From Acetobacteraceae bacterium (GTDB lineage: Bacteria > Pseudomonadota > Alphaproteobacteria > Acetobacterales > Acetobacteraceae): 11,608 nt of DNA. The notes under the pieces were generated by a model. It saw nothing but the letters and a program-made list of their open reading frames with translations, was not told where the DNA came from and made no database searches. Positions 5,969 to 11,608 of the stretch are shown here, one piece after another. Location: the NCBI GenBank assembly GCA_947478535.1, contig CANJXD010000137.1, forward strand, positions 1 to 11,608, in the 5' to 3' direction. The position numbers were made by a program, and so were the translations under genes. The first letter of the stretch is position 1; each line of letters begins with the position of its first letter.

Positions 5969-6901
5969 ATGGCCGAGTTGCAGACCCTCGACCTCAACCT
6001 GCTGCGGGTCTTCGACGCCGTGGCGCGGGAGCGGCATGTGACGCGGGCAGCGGAAAAGCTGAACCTGTCCCAACCCGCCGTCTCCAACGCCCTGGCCCGG
6101 CTGCGCACGGCGCTGAAGGATGAGCTGTTCCTGCGCCGCCCGGGGGGTGTGGAGCCGACCGCCTTCGCCGCCTCCCTCGCCGGGCCGGTGGCGGAGGTGC
6201 TGGACCGGCTGCGGACGACGCTCGCCGACCACGCGCCCTTCGACCCCGCGACGACGGACCGCATCTTCGGCGTCGCGCTCAGTGAATACGCGGAAAGCGT
6301 TCTGGTCGGCCCGCTGCTGGAGATCATGGCCAAGGACGCGCCCCGCGCCCTGCTGACGGTGCGCCACGCGGACCGCACGAATGCGCTGGAATTGCTCGAA
6401 ACGGGTGCCGCGGAAATGGCGGTGGCGGTGCTGGTGGAACCGCCCGCGCTCTACACCCGCGTGCGCATGCTGCCGGAGGGGTTTCTCACGCTGGTCCGCC
6501 AGGGCCATCCGCTGGCGGAGGGGCCGATGACGCTGGAACGCTTCGTCGCCTTCCCGCATCTGCTGCATTCCGCCAACGGGTCCCGTGACGGCGCGCTGGA
6601 CGGGCCGTTGAAGGAGGCGGGTTTCCCCCGGCGGCTGGGCGCGGTGGTCGCGCATCTCGGCGCGGTGCCGGAAATTCTTGCCCGCACCGACATGGTGATG
6701 ACGCTGTCGGCGCGGCTCGCGCAGCGCCTGGCCGAAGTGCATGGCCTGGTGCTGCGACCCTGCCCGGTTGAGATCCGGCACACTCGCCTGAGCCTAGTCT
6801 TCCACCGGCGCTTCGAGGCTGATCCCGGCCATGCCTGGCTGCGCCGCCTGCTGCTGACGGTGGCGCGGGATGTCGGCCCGGTGCCGGGGGTGGGTGCGTG
6901 A
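5969..6901 (+). CDS. LysR-family transcriptional regulator
   Basis: This 310-residue protein has an N-terminal winged HTH, with LDLNLLRVFDAVARERHVTR (7-26) and the recognition helix LSQPAVSNALARLR (33-46), then the wing at LFLRRPGGVEPT. A two-lobed periplasmic-binding-like effector domain follows (about 90-295). The form resembles the NodD/LinR-type branch, but the effector cannot be deduced. The ATG at 5969 has GAGG at 5958-5961, 7 nt upstream. It lies 61 nt after the DUF2231 gene on the same strand, so its own promoter or read-through are both possible. It is convergent with the aminotransferase, with one base between stop codons, and no terminator fits between them. Candidate targets are the upstream redox pair or its own gene; the usual divergent target arrangement is absent. 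Confidence 0.92.
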   Translation: MAELQTLDLNLLRVFDAVARERHVTRAAEKLNLSQPAVSNALARLRTALKDELFLRRPGGVEPTAFAASLAGPVAEVLDRLRTTLADHAPFDPATTDRIFGVALSEYAESVLVGPLLEIMAKDAPRALLTVRHADRTNALELLETGAAEMAVAVLVEPPALYTRVRMLPEGFLTLVRQGHPLAEGPMTLERFVAFPHLLHSANGSRDGALDGPLKEAGFPRRLGAVVAHLGAVPEILARTDMVMTLSARLAQRLAEVHGLVLRPCPVEIRHTRLSLVFHRRFEADPGHAWLRRLLLTVARDVGPVPGVGA

Positions 6902-6902
6902 C

Positions 6903-7811
6903 CTACACGGCCGCGCGCCATTCCGGATGCGCGTCCGTCGTGCCGCGCACCACCGCCTCATAGGCGGCCTGGAGGCGCTGGGTGATCGGGCCGGGCTTGG
7001 CATCCGCCACCGGAAGGCGGTCCACGCTGGTCACCGCGACCAGTTCCTGGCCAGTGCCGCAGAGGAACACCTCGTCGGCGATGTACAGCTCCGTGCGGTC
7101 CACCTCCCGCTCCTCCACCATCAGGCCGAGCTCCCCGGCCAGGGTGATGACGGTGGCGCGCGTCACGCTTTCCAGGATGTCGCTGGTGCGGCCTGGCGTG
7201 ATCAGCACGCCGTCGCGCACCAGGAACAGGCAGGCGGCGGCGGCCTCGCTCACCTTGCCGCGGGCAGTCAGCAGCAGGGCGCTGTCATAGCCATCCGTCT
7301 TCGCCTGCAAGGTGGCGAGCCGCCCGGCGTGGTAGTTGGCGGAGGCCTTGATGCGCGGCGGCATCGCGTTATCCGAGATCCGGGTCCAGGAGGAGACGCA
7401 GGCCGCGAGCCCGCTGGCGAATTTCGTGCTGCGTTCGCGCGGCAGCGCGGCGGCGATCCAGCCGACCGGGCCGGTGCTCGACCTCATGCCCATCGCCTCG
7501 ATCTGCACCTGCAGGCGCAGATAGGCGTCCTCATCCGGTTCGTTCAGCCGTATCACGCGCAGCACCGCCTCCCGCAGCGTGGCGGAGGACGGCGGATCGG
7601 CGAAGCGCATCACCTTCATGCCCTGTTGCAGGCGCGTCAGATGCTCATCCAGGCGGAAGACGGTGAAGGCGCCGGTGCCGGGGTGGCGATAGGCGCGCAG
7701 CCCCTCGAACACCGCGACGCCGAAGGCGACACCCAGCGCCAGCGGGTGGATCCGCGCGTCCTGGAACGGCATGGCGACGCCGTTGTGGATGATGGTGTGG
7801 GCCTGCCACAT
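6903..7811 (-). CDS. Class IV PLP aminotransferase, branched-chain amino acid aminotransferase-like
   Basis: This 302-residue enzyme is close in layout to IlvE, which transfers amino groups between Leu/Ile/Val and 2-oxoglutarate. Seen are FEGLRAY (35-41), FRLDEHLTRL (52-61), the PLP lysine Lys155 in RIKASANYH, Glu189 in KVSEA (34 residues later, as in E. coli IlvE), TSDILESVTRATVI, and the phosphate-contacting CGTGQE turn. Differences from typical IlvE are VSEAAAACLF where VSEGxGENLF is usual, and a shorter YLRLQVQIEAMGM segment. Substrate range may therefore differ; a D-amino acid or other class IV transaminase is the alternative. The ATG at 7811 is preceded by AGGGGAG about 8 nt upstream. 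A longer frame to 8051 would overlap the divergent hydrolase and was rejected. It is divergent from the hydrolase across 82 bp. Confidence 0.87.
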   Translation of the reverse strand: MWQAHTIIHNGVAMPFQDARIHPLALGVAFGVAVFEGLRAYRHPGTGAFTVFRLDEHLTRLQQGMKVMRFADPPSSATLREAVLRVIRLNEPDEDAYLRLQVQIEAMGMRSSTGPVGWIAAALPRERSTKFASGLAACVSSWTRISDNAMPPRIKASANYHAGRLATLQAKTDGYDSALLLTARGKVSEAAAACLFLVRDGVLITPGRTSDILESVTRATVITLAGELGLMVEEREVDRTELYIADEVFLCGTGQELVAVTSVDRLPVADAKPGPITQRLQAAYEAVVRGTTDAHPEWRAAV

Positions 7812-7893
7812 GGCGCTTGCTCCCCTGGCGATGCGCGGCGAGTGTGCGGTCCGGCCTCGGCGGGGACAAGCCGGGGCGGGGGGGGGAACAGCC
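7812..7893. promoter_or_regulatory. Short divergent intergenic region with a G9 tract
   Basis: Both flanking genes must be read outward from these 82 bp, but no clear -35/-10 hexamers are visible. The hydrolase-proximal end holds GGGG (7862-7865), GGGG (7873-7876) and a nine-G run (7878-7886). The G9 run ends 7 nt before the hydrolase ATG and probably acts as its ribosome binding site. These tracts also fit a possible G-quadruplex on the plus strand. Confidence 0.45.
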
Positions 7894-9000
7894 ATGCAGG
7901 ACTTGCCGCTGCCGACGGGAATCCGCAGCCGGATGGTGCCGGGGGTGAACGGCCTTGCCATGCATGTTCTGGAAGCGGGGGAACCCGGGCGCCCGTGCCT
8001 GCTGCTGCTGCACGGCTTTCCCGAGCTCGCCTTTTCCTGGCGGCGCGTCATGCCGGCGCTGGCGGCGGCGGGCTATCACGTGATTGCGCCGGACCAGCGC
8101 GGCTATGGCCGCACCACGGGCTGGACGGCGGTCTATGACCAGGACCTGGCGCCCTTCCGGATGCTGAACTTCGTGCGGGACCAGTTGGCGCTGCTGCATG
8201 CTCTGGGGATCGCGCGGGTGCATGCCGTGGTGGGGCATGATTTCGGATCGCCCGTCGCGGCCTGGTGCGCGCTGGTGCGGCCGGACGTCTTTTCCCGCGT
8301 GGTGATGATGAGCTCCCCCTTCGCCGGGCCGCCGGAGCGCGGGGCGAAGCCGGGAGAAGACGTGCATGCCGCGCTGGCCGCGCTGACCCCGCCGCGCAAG
8401 CACTACCAGTGGTACTACTCCACCCCGCCGGCGGAGGCGGACATGCTCGGCGCGAAGCAAGGTCTGCACGCCTTTCTGCGCGCCTACTACCACCAGAAAA
8501 GCGCGGATTGGCCGGGCAATACGCCCCATGAACTGGCAGGCTGGACAGCGGCGGAACTGGCGAAGCTGCCGGGCTACTACGTCATGCCCCTGCGCGCGAC
8601 GATGGCTGAGGCCGTCGCCCCCTTCATGCCGGATGACGCGGCCATCGCGGCCTGCGCCTGGCTGACCGAGGCAGAGCTTGCGGTCTATGCGGCGGAATAC
8701 GGCCGCACCGGGCTGCAAGGCGGGCTGCAATCCTATCGCTGCAACACCGGCGGCGGGAACGCGGCGGAACTGGCGCTATTCAGCGGTCGGCGAATCGAGG
8801 TGCCGGCGCTGTTCATCGCCGGGGCTGCGGATTGGGGCATCCATCAGGTGCCAGGAGCCCTGGCGCGGATGGCGCGGCGGGCCTGCGCCGATTTCCGCGG
8901 CACGGTCCTGGTGCCGGGGGCGGGGCATTGGGTGCAGCAGGAACAGCCCGAGGAGGTAGTCGCCCGGCTTCTGGCGTTCTGCTCGGACAGTAAGCCCTGA
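7894..9000 (+). CDS. Alpha/beta hydrolase, epoxide hydrolase-like
   Basis: This 368-residue cytoplasmic enzyme has no signal peptide. Visible are the oxyanion-hole motif HGFPE (40-44), DQRGYGRTTG (67-76), the nucleophile elbow GHDFGS with Asp116, a candidate acid at Asp313 (GAADWG) and the catalytic His345 in GAGHWVQQEQP. The Asp nucleophile, with lid tyrosines in KHYQWYYSTP (169-178) and Tyr281 (SYRCN), fits epoxide hydrolases, which open epoxides to diols. Haloalkane dehalogenases share the Asp nucleophile but usually have Trp-based halide sites. The ATG at 7894 is the first start with a Shine-Dalgarno-like G tract and a normal N-terminus; an upstream frame to 7771 would overlap the divergent aminotransferase. 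The physiological epoxide is unknown. Confidence 0.85.
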   Translation: MQDLPLPTGIRSRMVPGVNGLAMHVLEAGEPGRPCLLLLHGFPELAFSWRRVMPALAAAGYHVIAPDQRGYGRTTGWTAVYDQDLAPFRMLNFVRDQLALLHALGIARVHAVVGHDFGSPVAAWCALVRPDVFSRVVMMSSPFAGPPERGAKPGEDVHAALAALTPPRKHYQWYYSTPPAEADMLGAKQGLHAFLRAYYHQKSADWPGNTPHELAGWTAAELAKLPGYYVMPLRATMAEAVAPFMPDDAAIAACAWLTEAELAVYAAEYGRTGLQGGLQSYRCNTGGGNAAELALFSGRRIEVPALFIAGAADWGIHQVPGALARMARRACADFRGTVLVPGAGHWVQQEQPEEVVARLLAFCSDSKP

Positions 9001-9004
9001 GAGG

Positions 9005-9027
9005 CGAATATTCGGGAACCTTCCGAA
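9005..9027. repeat. Palindrome and hairpin just after the hydrolase gene
   Basis: CGAATATTCG (9005-9014) is a perfect 10-bp palindrome, and TTCGG(G)AA (9011-9018) pairs with TTCCGAA (9021-9027) around a CC loop. The second structure begins 10 nt after the hydrolase stop, but no T-run follows, so terminator function is uncertain. A binding site in the leader of the next gene is the alternative. Confidence 0.4.
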
Positions 9028-9057
9028 AGTGGCTGGCCGAAGTCGTTAGGGACTGCC

Positions 9058-9063
9058 TATGAT
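9058..9063 (+). promoter_or_regulatory. Possible -10 element for the DUF4189 gene
   Basis: TATGAT differs from the sigma-70 consensus -10 by one base and lies about 60 nt upstream of the start at 9123. No good -35 is present (CTGGCC at 9033-9038 is poor and too far), so confidence is low. Confidence 0.25.
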
Positions 9064-9122
9064 CCGCGCCGGTACCACCCGAGTGCGAGATTTTCGCGCC
9101 CCCGAAGTCTGGGACTCGCCTG

Positions 9123-9884
9123 ATGCTCTGTCCGTTTCCGGCATGGCGCTCCGCCATTCTGCCGATCTTCTACGCAGCATTGCTGCTGGTGGGTTTTGCG
9201 GGGATGGCCGAAGCCCAGCCGGGCAAGCCGGCGGATAGCCTGTCCTGTCGCCGGCAATGTGACGCCCCCTACCCCGACCGGATCCAGAATTCTCAGGCCG
9301 TCCAGGCCTGCCTCGTCCGCTGCGCGGCAGGCGAACGGCATCTGTCCCGCCAGCATCAGCGCGGCACGGCGGAGGCGACCGGGCGCGGCAGTACCGCACC
9401 GCAGCCCAACACGCCGCTTTCCGCGGGCGTGCCATCCATCTGGCCACCGCGACCGGGCATGGGCAGCTCCGCCGGCCCTGCTGCCTCGGCGCCGGTGATG
9501 CCGGCCGCGGGGGTTGGGCGGATCGCCGCCGGGCGCAGTATCGTCGCCTATGTCGCGCCGCCACCAGGGCGTGCCTTCTCGCTGTCCAACCCGGTGGAGC
9601 GCATGGCCGCCCACCGTGGGGCGGAGACGGATTGCTTCCGTCGCAACAACAACAACCCCTGCCGCCTGCTGGCCGAAACGCAGGATCGGTGCCTGTCCGT
9701 CGCCTATGGCATCCGGGCGAATGGCCTGGTCATCACCAGCGATCCCCGGACCTTCACCATCATGCATTACGGCACGGGCACCGGGGCGGATACGGCCTCC
9801 GCCGATGCCCAGGCAATGCGGGACTGTTCCGGCCGCATCAGCACCGGCGTGCAATGCCGGATCGCGGCCAACCGCTGCGACTGA
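9123..9884 (+). CDS. Secreted Cys-rich DUF4189-domain protein
   Basis: This 253-residue protein begins with a Sec signal peptide (hydrophobic core about 11-28, probable cleavage AEA|Q at 31/32). The mature N-terminus has a twin CX3C motif (C42/C46 and C63/C67, 16 residues apart), followed by a Pro/Ala/Gly-rich linker (about 84-135). The C-terminal part is DUF4189-like, with six cysteines (171, 180, 190, 235, 245, 252) around LSVAYGI, fitting three disulfides. This implies a periplasmic or extracellular location; the family's function is not established. The ATG at 9123 gives a proper signal peptide, but its ribosome binding site is weak (GGGA only). It is convergent with olsB, with 9 nt between the stop codons. 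Codon use and GC content are like those of the neighbours. Confidence 0.78.
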   Translation: MLCPFPAWRSAILPIFYAALLLVGFAGMAEAQPGKPADSLSCRRQCDAPYPDRIQNSQAVQACLVRCAAGERHLSRQHQRGTAEATGRGSTAPQPNTPLSAGVPSIWPPRPGMGSSAGPAASAPVMPAAGVGRIAAGRSIVAYVAPPPGRAFSLSNPVERMAAHRGAETDCFRRNNNNPCRLLAETQDRCLSVAYGIRANGLVITSDPRTFTIMHYGTGTGADTASADAQAMRDCSGRISTGVQCRIAANRCD

Positions 9885-9893
9885 TGCAGCCGT

Positions 9894-10802
9894 TCAGCCG
9901 CCGCCGGCCGTCCGCTCGTAGTGGCGATAGTATTTGTCGGTAACGAGGTCCGTCTTCACCACGATGCAGACATCGGTGGTGTTGAACTGCTCATCGATCA
10001 CCGCGCCGTCGCCGACAAAGCCGCCCAGCCGCAGATAGCCCTTCACCAGCGGCGGCAGCGCGATCATCGAGCCCCGCATGTCGAGCCGCGAGGCCGGAAT
10101 CCGGTCCATCGCGATGTGGCGCTGCGCCAGCGCGGTGGGGCGTAGCGCCGGCGGCGCCAGGTGGTTGGCGTAGAGGTAGCTGAGCTGCGGCCCCAGCGCA
10201 TCCAGATCCGTCCCCGGCAGGGATGCGCAGCCGAACATCAGGTCGATCCGGTGGCGGAAGACGAAGGCGGCGATGCCCCGCCATAGCAGTTGCAGCGTGC
10301 CCCGCGTGCGATAGGGCCCTGCCACGCAGGACCGGCCGAGCTCCATCACCTCCCCCGGGTAGGCCAGCAGGGGCGCGATGTCGTATTCGCCGGCGGAATA
10401 GAAGCGGCCCAGCGCATCCGCGGCCCGCCGGCGGATCAGTCGGTAGGTGCCGACGACGGCTTCCGCGCCATGGCCGAGGTCATGGTCGATGACCAGGAGG
10501 TGGTCCGCCACCGCGTCGAATTCATCCGCGTCACGCCGCGCGGCCTTGGTCCTGGGGTCAGGCCGTGCACCCATCTCGTCATAGAAGACGCGGTAGCGCA
10601 GTGCCTGCGCGGCATCGATCTCGGCGGCGCTTTCGGCGATGCGCAGTCCGAGATTGCCGGCGCGCAGCTCCTCGAACCCATCATTGAGGGGGATCGGACG
10701 CTGCGGTTCGGCCGGAAGGGGCGCATCCTCCGGCAGGGGTCCATCGACGCTCATGGGGTCATTCCGAAGGCGGGGAAAGGCGAAGTCCAGGGCAATGTTC
10801 AT
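9894..10802 (-). CDS. olsB: OlsB-like N-acyltransferase (ornithine lipid synthesis, GNAT fold)
   Basis: This 302-residue protein resembles OlsB, which transfers a 3-hydroxyacyl group from acyl carrier protein to ornithine, the first step of phosphate-free ornithine lipid formation at the inner membrane. Landmarks are LRYRVFYDEMGA from residue 68, DEFDAVADHLLVID, VVGTYRLIRR, FYSAGEYDI, VMELGRSCVAGPYRTRGTLQLLW and LFGCASLPGTD-like MFGCASLPGTD. The partner acyltransferase OlsA is not in the window. Three in-frame starts exist: 10865, 10802 and 10754. The ATG at 10802 was chosen because GGAG lies 7 nt upstream; 10754 has a very similar but weaker context and would still keep the whole domain. The first 60 or so residues are poorly conserved. 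It lies downstream of the fur-like gene on the same strand but with a 172-nt leader, so a separate promoter is likely. Confidence 0.82.
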   Translation of the reverse strand: MNIALDFAFPRLRNDPMSVDGPLPEDAPLPAEPQRPIPLNDGFEELRAGNLGLRIAESAAEIDAAQALRYRVFYDEMGARPDPRTKAARRDADEFDAVADHLLVIDHDLGHGAEAVVGTYRLIRRRAADALGRFYSAGEYDIAPLLAYPGEVMELGRSCVAGPYRTRGTLQLLWRGIAAFVFRHRIDLMFGCASLPGTDLDALGPQLSYLYANHLAPPALRPTALAQRHIAMDRIPASRLDMRGSMIALPPLVKGYLRLGGFVGDGAVIDEQFNTTDVCIVVKTDLVTDKYYRHYERTAGGG

Positions 10803-10845
10803 GGGGCCACTCCGAAGCCCGGCGCGGCCTATCCGTCTCGCCAGG

Positions 10846-10914
10846 GACACTACCGTTCGCGACACCTACGTTCGCGGCGGCGGTGTAGCGGCCCAGTGAA
10901 GTCACTTTCGCGAA
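10846..10914. promoter_or_regulatory. Repeated TTCGCG elements and dyads upstream of olsB
   Basis: GACACTACCGTTCGC (10846-10860) is followed directly by GACACCTACGTTCGC (10861-10875), a tandem repeat with 12 of 15 bases equal. A third TTCGCG lies in the perfect palindrome TTCGCGAA (10907-10914), next to AGTGA-AG-TCACT (10895-10906). The cluster sits 44-112 nt upstream of the chosen olsB start and outside any supported gene. It is a candidate operator array for a dimeric regulator; which one is unknown. Confidence 0.45.
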
Positions 10915-10940
10915 GCTTTGATGTCATCTGGGCGCCAGGT

Positions 10941-10960
10941 CGCCCCGATCAACGGGGGCG
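10941..10960. terminator. Weak terminator-like hairpin after the fur-like gene
   Basis: CGCCCC (10941-10946) and GGGGCG (10955-10960) form a 6-bp GC stem with an 8-nt loop, 14 nt past the fur stop. There is no T-run on the minus strand after it, so intrinsic termination would be inefficient and read-through into olsB is possible. Confidence 0.3.
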
Positions 10961-10974
10961 ATCAAAGGCGGCGA

Positions 10975-11541
10975 TCATTCCCCCGCCTTGCCCCGGCGGG
11001 CCGGGCGCGCGGTCGGGGTTGCCGGGCCACGACGGCCGAACAGTTCCAGCCGCTGCCCGACCAGGCTGAAGCCCAGGCGCTGGGCGATCGCTTCCGCCAC
11101 GGCTTCGAAATCCGCATCCTCGAATTCGATGACCCGGCCGCTATCCACATCGATCAGGTGGTGATGATGGCCGCGATCCGTCGGGTCATACCGGGCGCGG
11201 CCACCGCCGAAATCCCGGCGCTCGAGGATGCCCTGCTCCTCCAGCAGCCGGACGGTGCGATAGACCGTGGCGACGGAGATGCGGTCATCGAGCCCGGCCG
11301 CGCGGCGGTACAGTTCCTCGACATCCGGGTGATCCTCGGCCTCGCTCAGCACACGAGCGATCAGGCGGCGCTGGCCGGTCATCTTCAGGCCACGCTCGAT
11401 GCACAGCCGCTCGATCCTAGAAGAATCGGGTCTGGAAGAATCGGGCGCGCTGGTCATCGCGGCGCCGGGAGCCGCCCCTTGCGGCAGGGCCGCATCTGAC
11501 GTGGCCGCGTTGGGGCGAGGCGGGGCGGCTTGGATCGGCAT
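10975..11541 (-). CDS. fur: Fur/Mur-family metal-responsive transcriptional regulator
   Basis: This 188-residue protein has an N-terminal extension (1-42), then a Fur winged-helix (GLKMTGQRRLIARVL at 51-65; recognition helix ISVATVYRTVRLLEE at 88-102) and a dimerisation/metal domain with GHHHHLIDVDSGRVIEF (124-140). The form is that of alphaproteobacterial Fur/Mur, lacking the Cys pair for structural zinc. Against E. coli Fur as remembered, the HHDH motif reads HHHH (Asp89 to His127) and the late His125 is Gln163. Glu146 and His71 are kept. The start is uncertain: ATG 11541 has GGAGAG, but about 13 nt away, while ATG 11457 (160 residues) gives a more usual length but no Shine-Dalgarno. Expected role is repression of iron or manganese uptake genes; none lie here, and olsB downstream may be only a neighbour. 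Confidence 0.88.
   Translation of the reverse strand: MPIQAAPPRPNAATSDAALPQGAAPGAAMTSAPDSSRPDSSRIERLCIERGLKMTGQRRLIARVLSEAEDHPDVEELYRRAAGLDDRISVATVYRTVRLLEEQGILERRDFGGGRARYDPTDRGHHHHLIDVDSGRVIEFEDADFEAVAEAIAQRLGFSLVGQRLELFGRRGPATPTARPARRGKAGE
11417..11446. repeat. Tandem 15-bp repeat inside the N-terminus of the fur-like gene
   Basis: CTAGAAGAATCGGGT (11417-11431) is followed by CTGGAAGAATCGGGC (11432-11446), with 13 of 15 bases equal. On the coding strand the two copies encode PDSSR-PDSSR, an in-frame five-residue duplication just before the DNA-binding domain. It is locally less GC-rich than the rest of the gene. Confidence 0.75.
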
Positions 11542-11608
11542 CCGGGTGTGACACTCTCCGTCCGGCGGGCATGGGCCAGCCGGCGCGGTATCAATAGCGA
11601 TCCCCGCC
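11542..11608. other. Upstream region of the fur-like gene, cut by the window edge
   Basis: These 67 bases should hold the fur leader and perhaps its promoter. No convincing hexamers, Fur box or Irr-type box was recognised, and any further control sequence lies outside the window. Confidence 0.35.

Noticed and set aside
5747..6781. 344-residue minus-strand open frame opposite lysR
   Set aside because: Overlaps a clear LysR regulator almost fully, and its composition is that of antisense high-GC DNA.
6870..8138. 422-residue plus-strand open frame across the aminotransferase and hydrolase starts
   Set aside because: It runs antisense to the aminotransferase with its PLP-site motifs and in another frame to the hydrolase; no family resemblance was seen.
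7645..8730. 361-residue minus-strand open frame opposite the hydrolase
   Set aside because: Shadow of the hydrolase; no domain, and it conflicts with complete catalytic motifs on the plus strand.
10290..11069. 259-residue plus-strand open frame opposite olsB and the fur end
   Set aside because: Antisense of two recognisable genes, with no motif and no ribosome binding site of note.

Overview
The window is high-GC, densely packed DNA with strong Shine-Dalgarno sites, several GTG starts and short gaps. The gene families (TRAP transporter, OlsB, an alphaproteobacterial-type Fur/Mur regulator, DUF4189 secreted protein, EB_dh-type haem-binding protein) suggest an alphaproteobacterium, most likely Acetobacteraceae (Roseomonas-like). 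That placement is inferred from gene content and composition, not from a marker gene. No rRNA, tRNA, CRISPR array, IS element or phage gene was seen.

Left part (1-3743): the N-terminal part of a GntR/FCD-type regulator runs off the left edge on the minus strand. Divergent from it is a compact plus-strand operon: TRAP solute-binding protein (dctP), small membrane subunit (dctQ), large membrane subunit (dctM; its GTG start overlaps the dctQ stop), then a type II 3-dehydroquinate dehydratase-like protein (aroQ). The AroQ keeps the catalytic Tyr and His but appears to have replaced two substrate-contacting residues. This suggests a local import-and-conversion pathway for a carboxylated, possibly quinate- or shikimate-like compound, controlled by the GntR regulator. 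The intergenic region holds dyads that could be its operator, and a strong GC hairpin separates dctP from dctQ.

Middle part (3744-6901): a membrane-anchored periplasmic protein resembling the haem-binding gamma subunit of ethylbenzene dehydrogenase is followed 2 nt later by a five-helix DUF2231-type membrane protein with conserved histidines. They look like a two-gene redox module without a catalytic molybdoenzyme in the window. A LysR regulator follows, preceded by a clean T-N11-A palindrome. It ends one base from the oppositely oriented class IV aminotransferase.

Right part (6903-11608): a branched-chain-aminotransferase-like enzyme (minus) is divergent from an epoxide-hydrolase-like alpha/beta hydrolase (plus). 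Next come a secreted Cys-rich DUF4189 protein (plus) and, convergent with it, an OlsB-like ornithine N-acyltransferase (minus). Upstream of olsB on the same strand is a Fur/Mur-family regulator with unusual metal-site residues. The olsB leader carries repeated TTCGCG elements and an in-frame near-duplication of its start-codon context.

No wholly new multi-gene system is evident. The most interesting items are the divergent AroQ tied to a TRAP transporter, the EB_dh/DUF2231 pair, the altered Fur metal site, and the regulatory DNA upstream of olsB.
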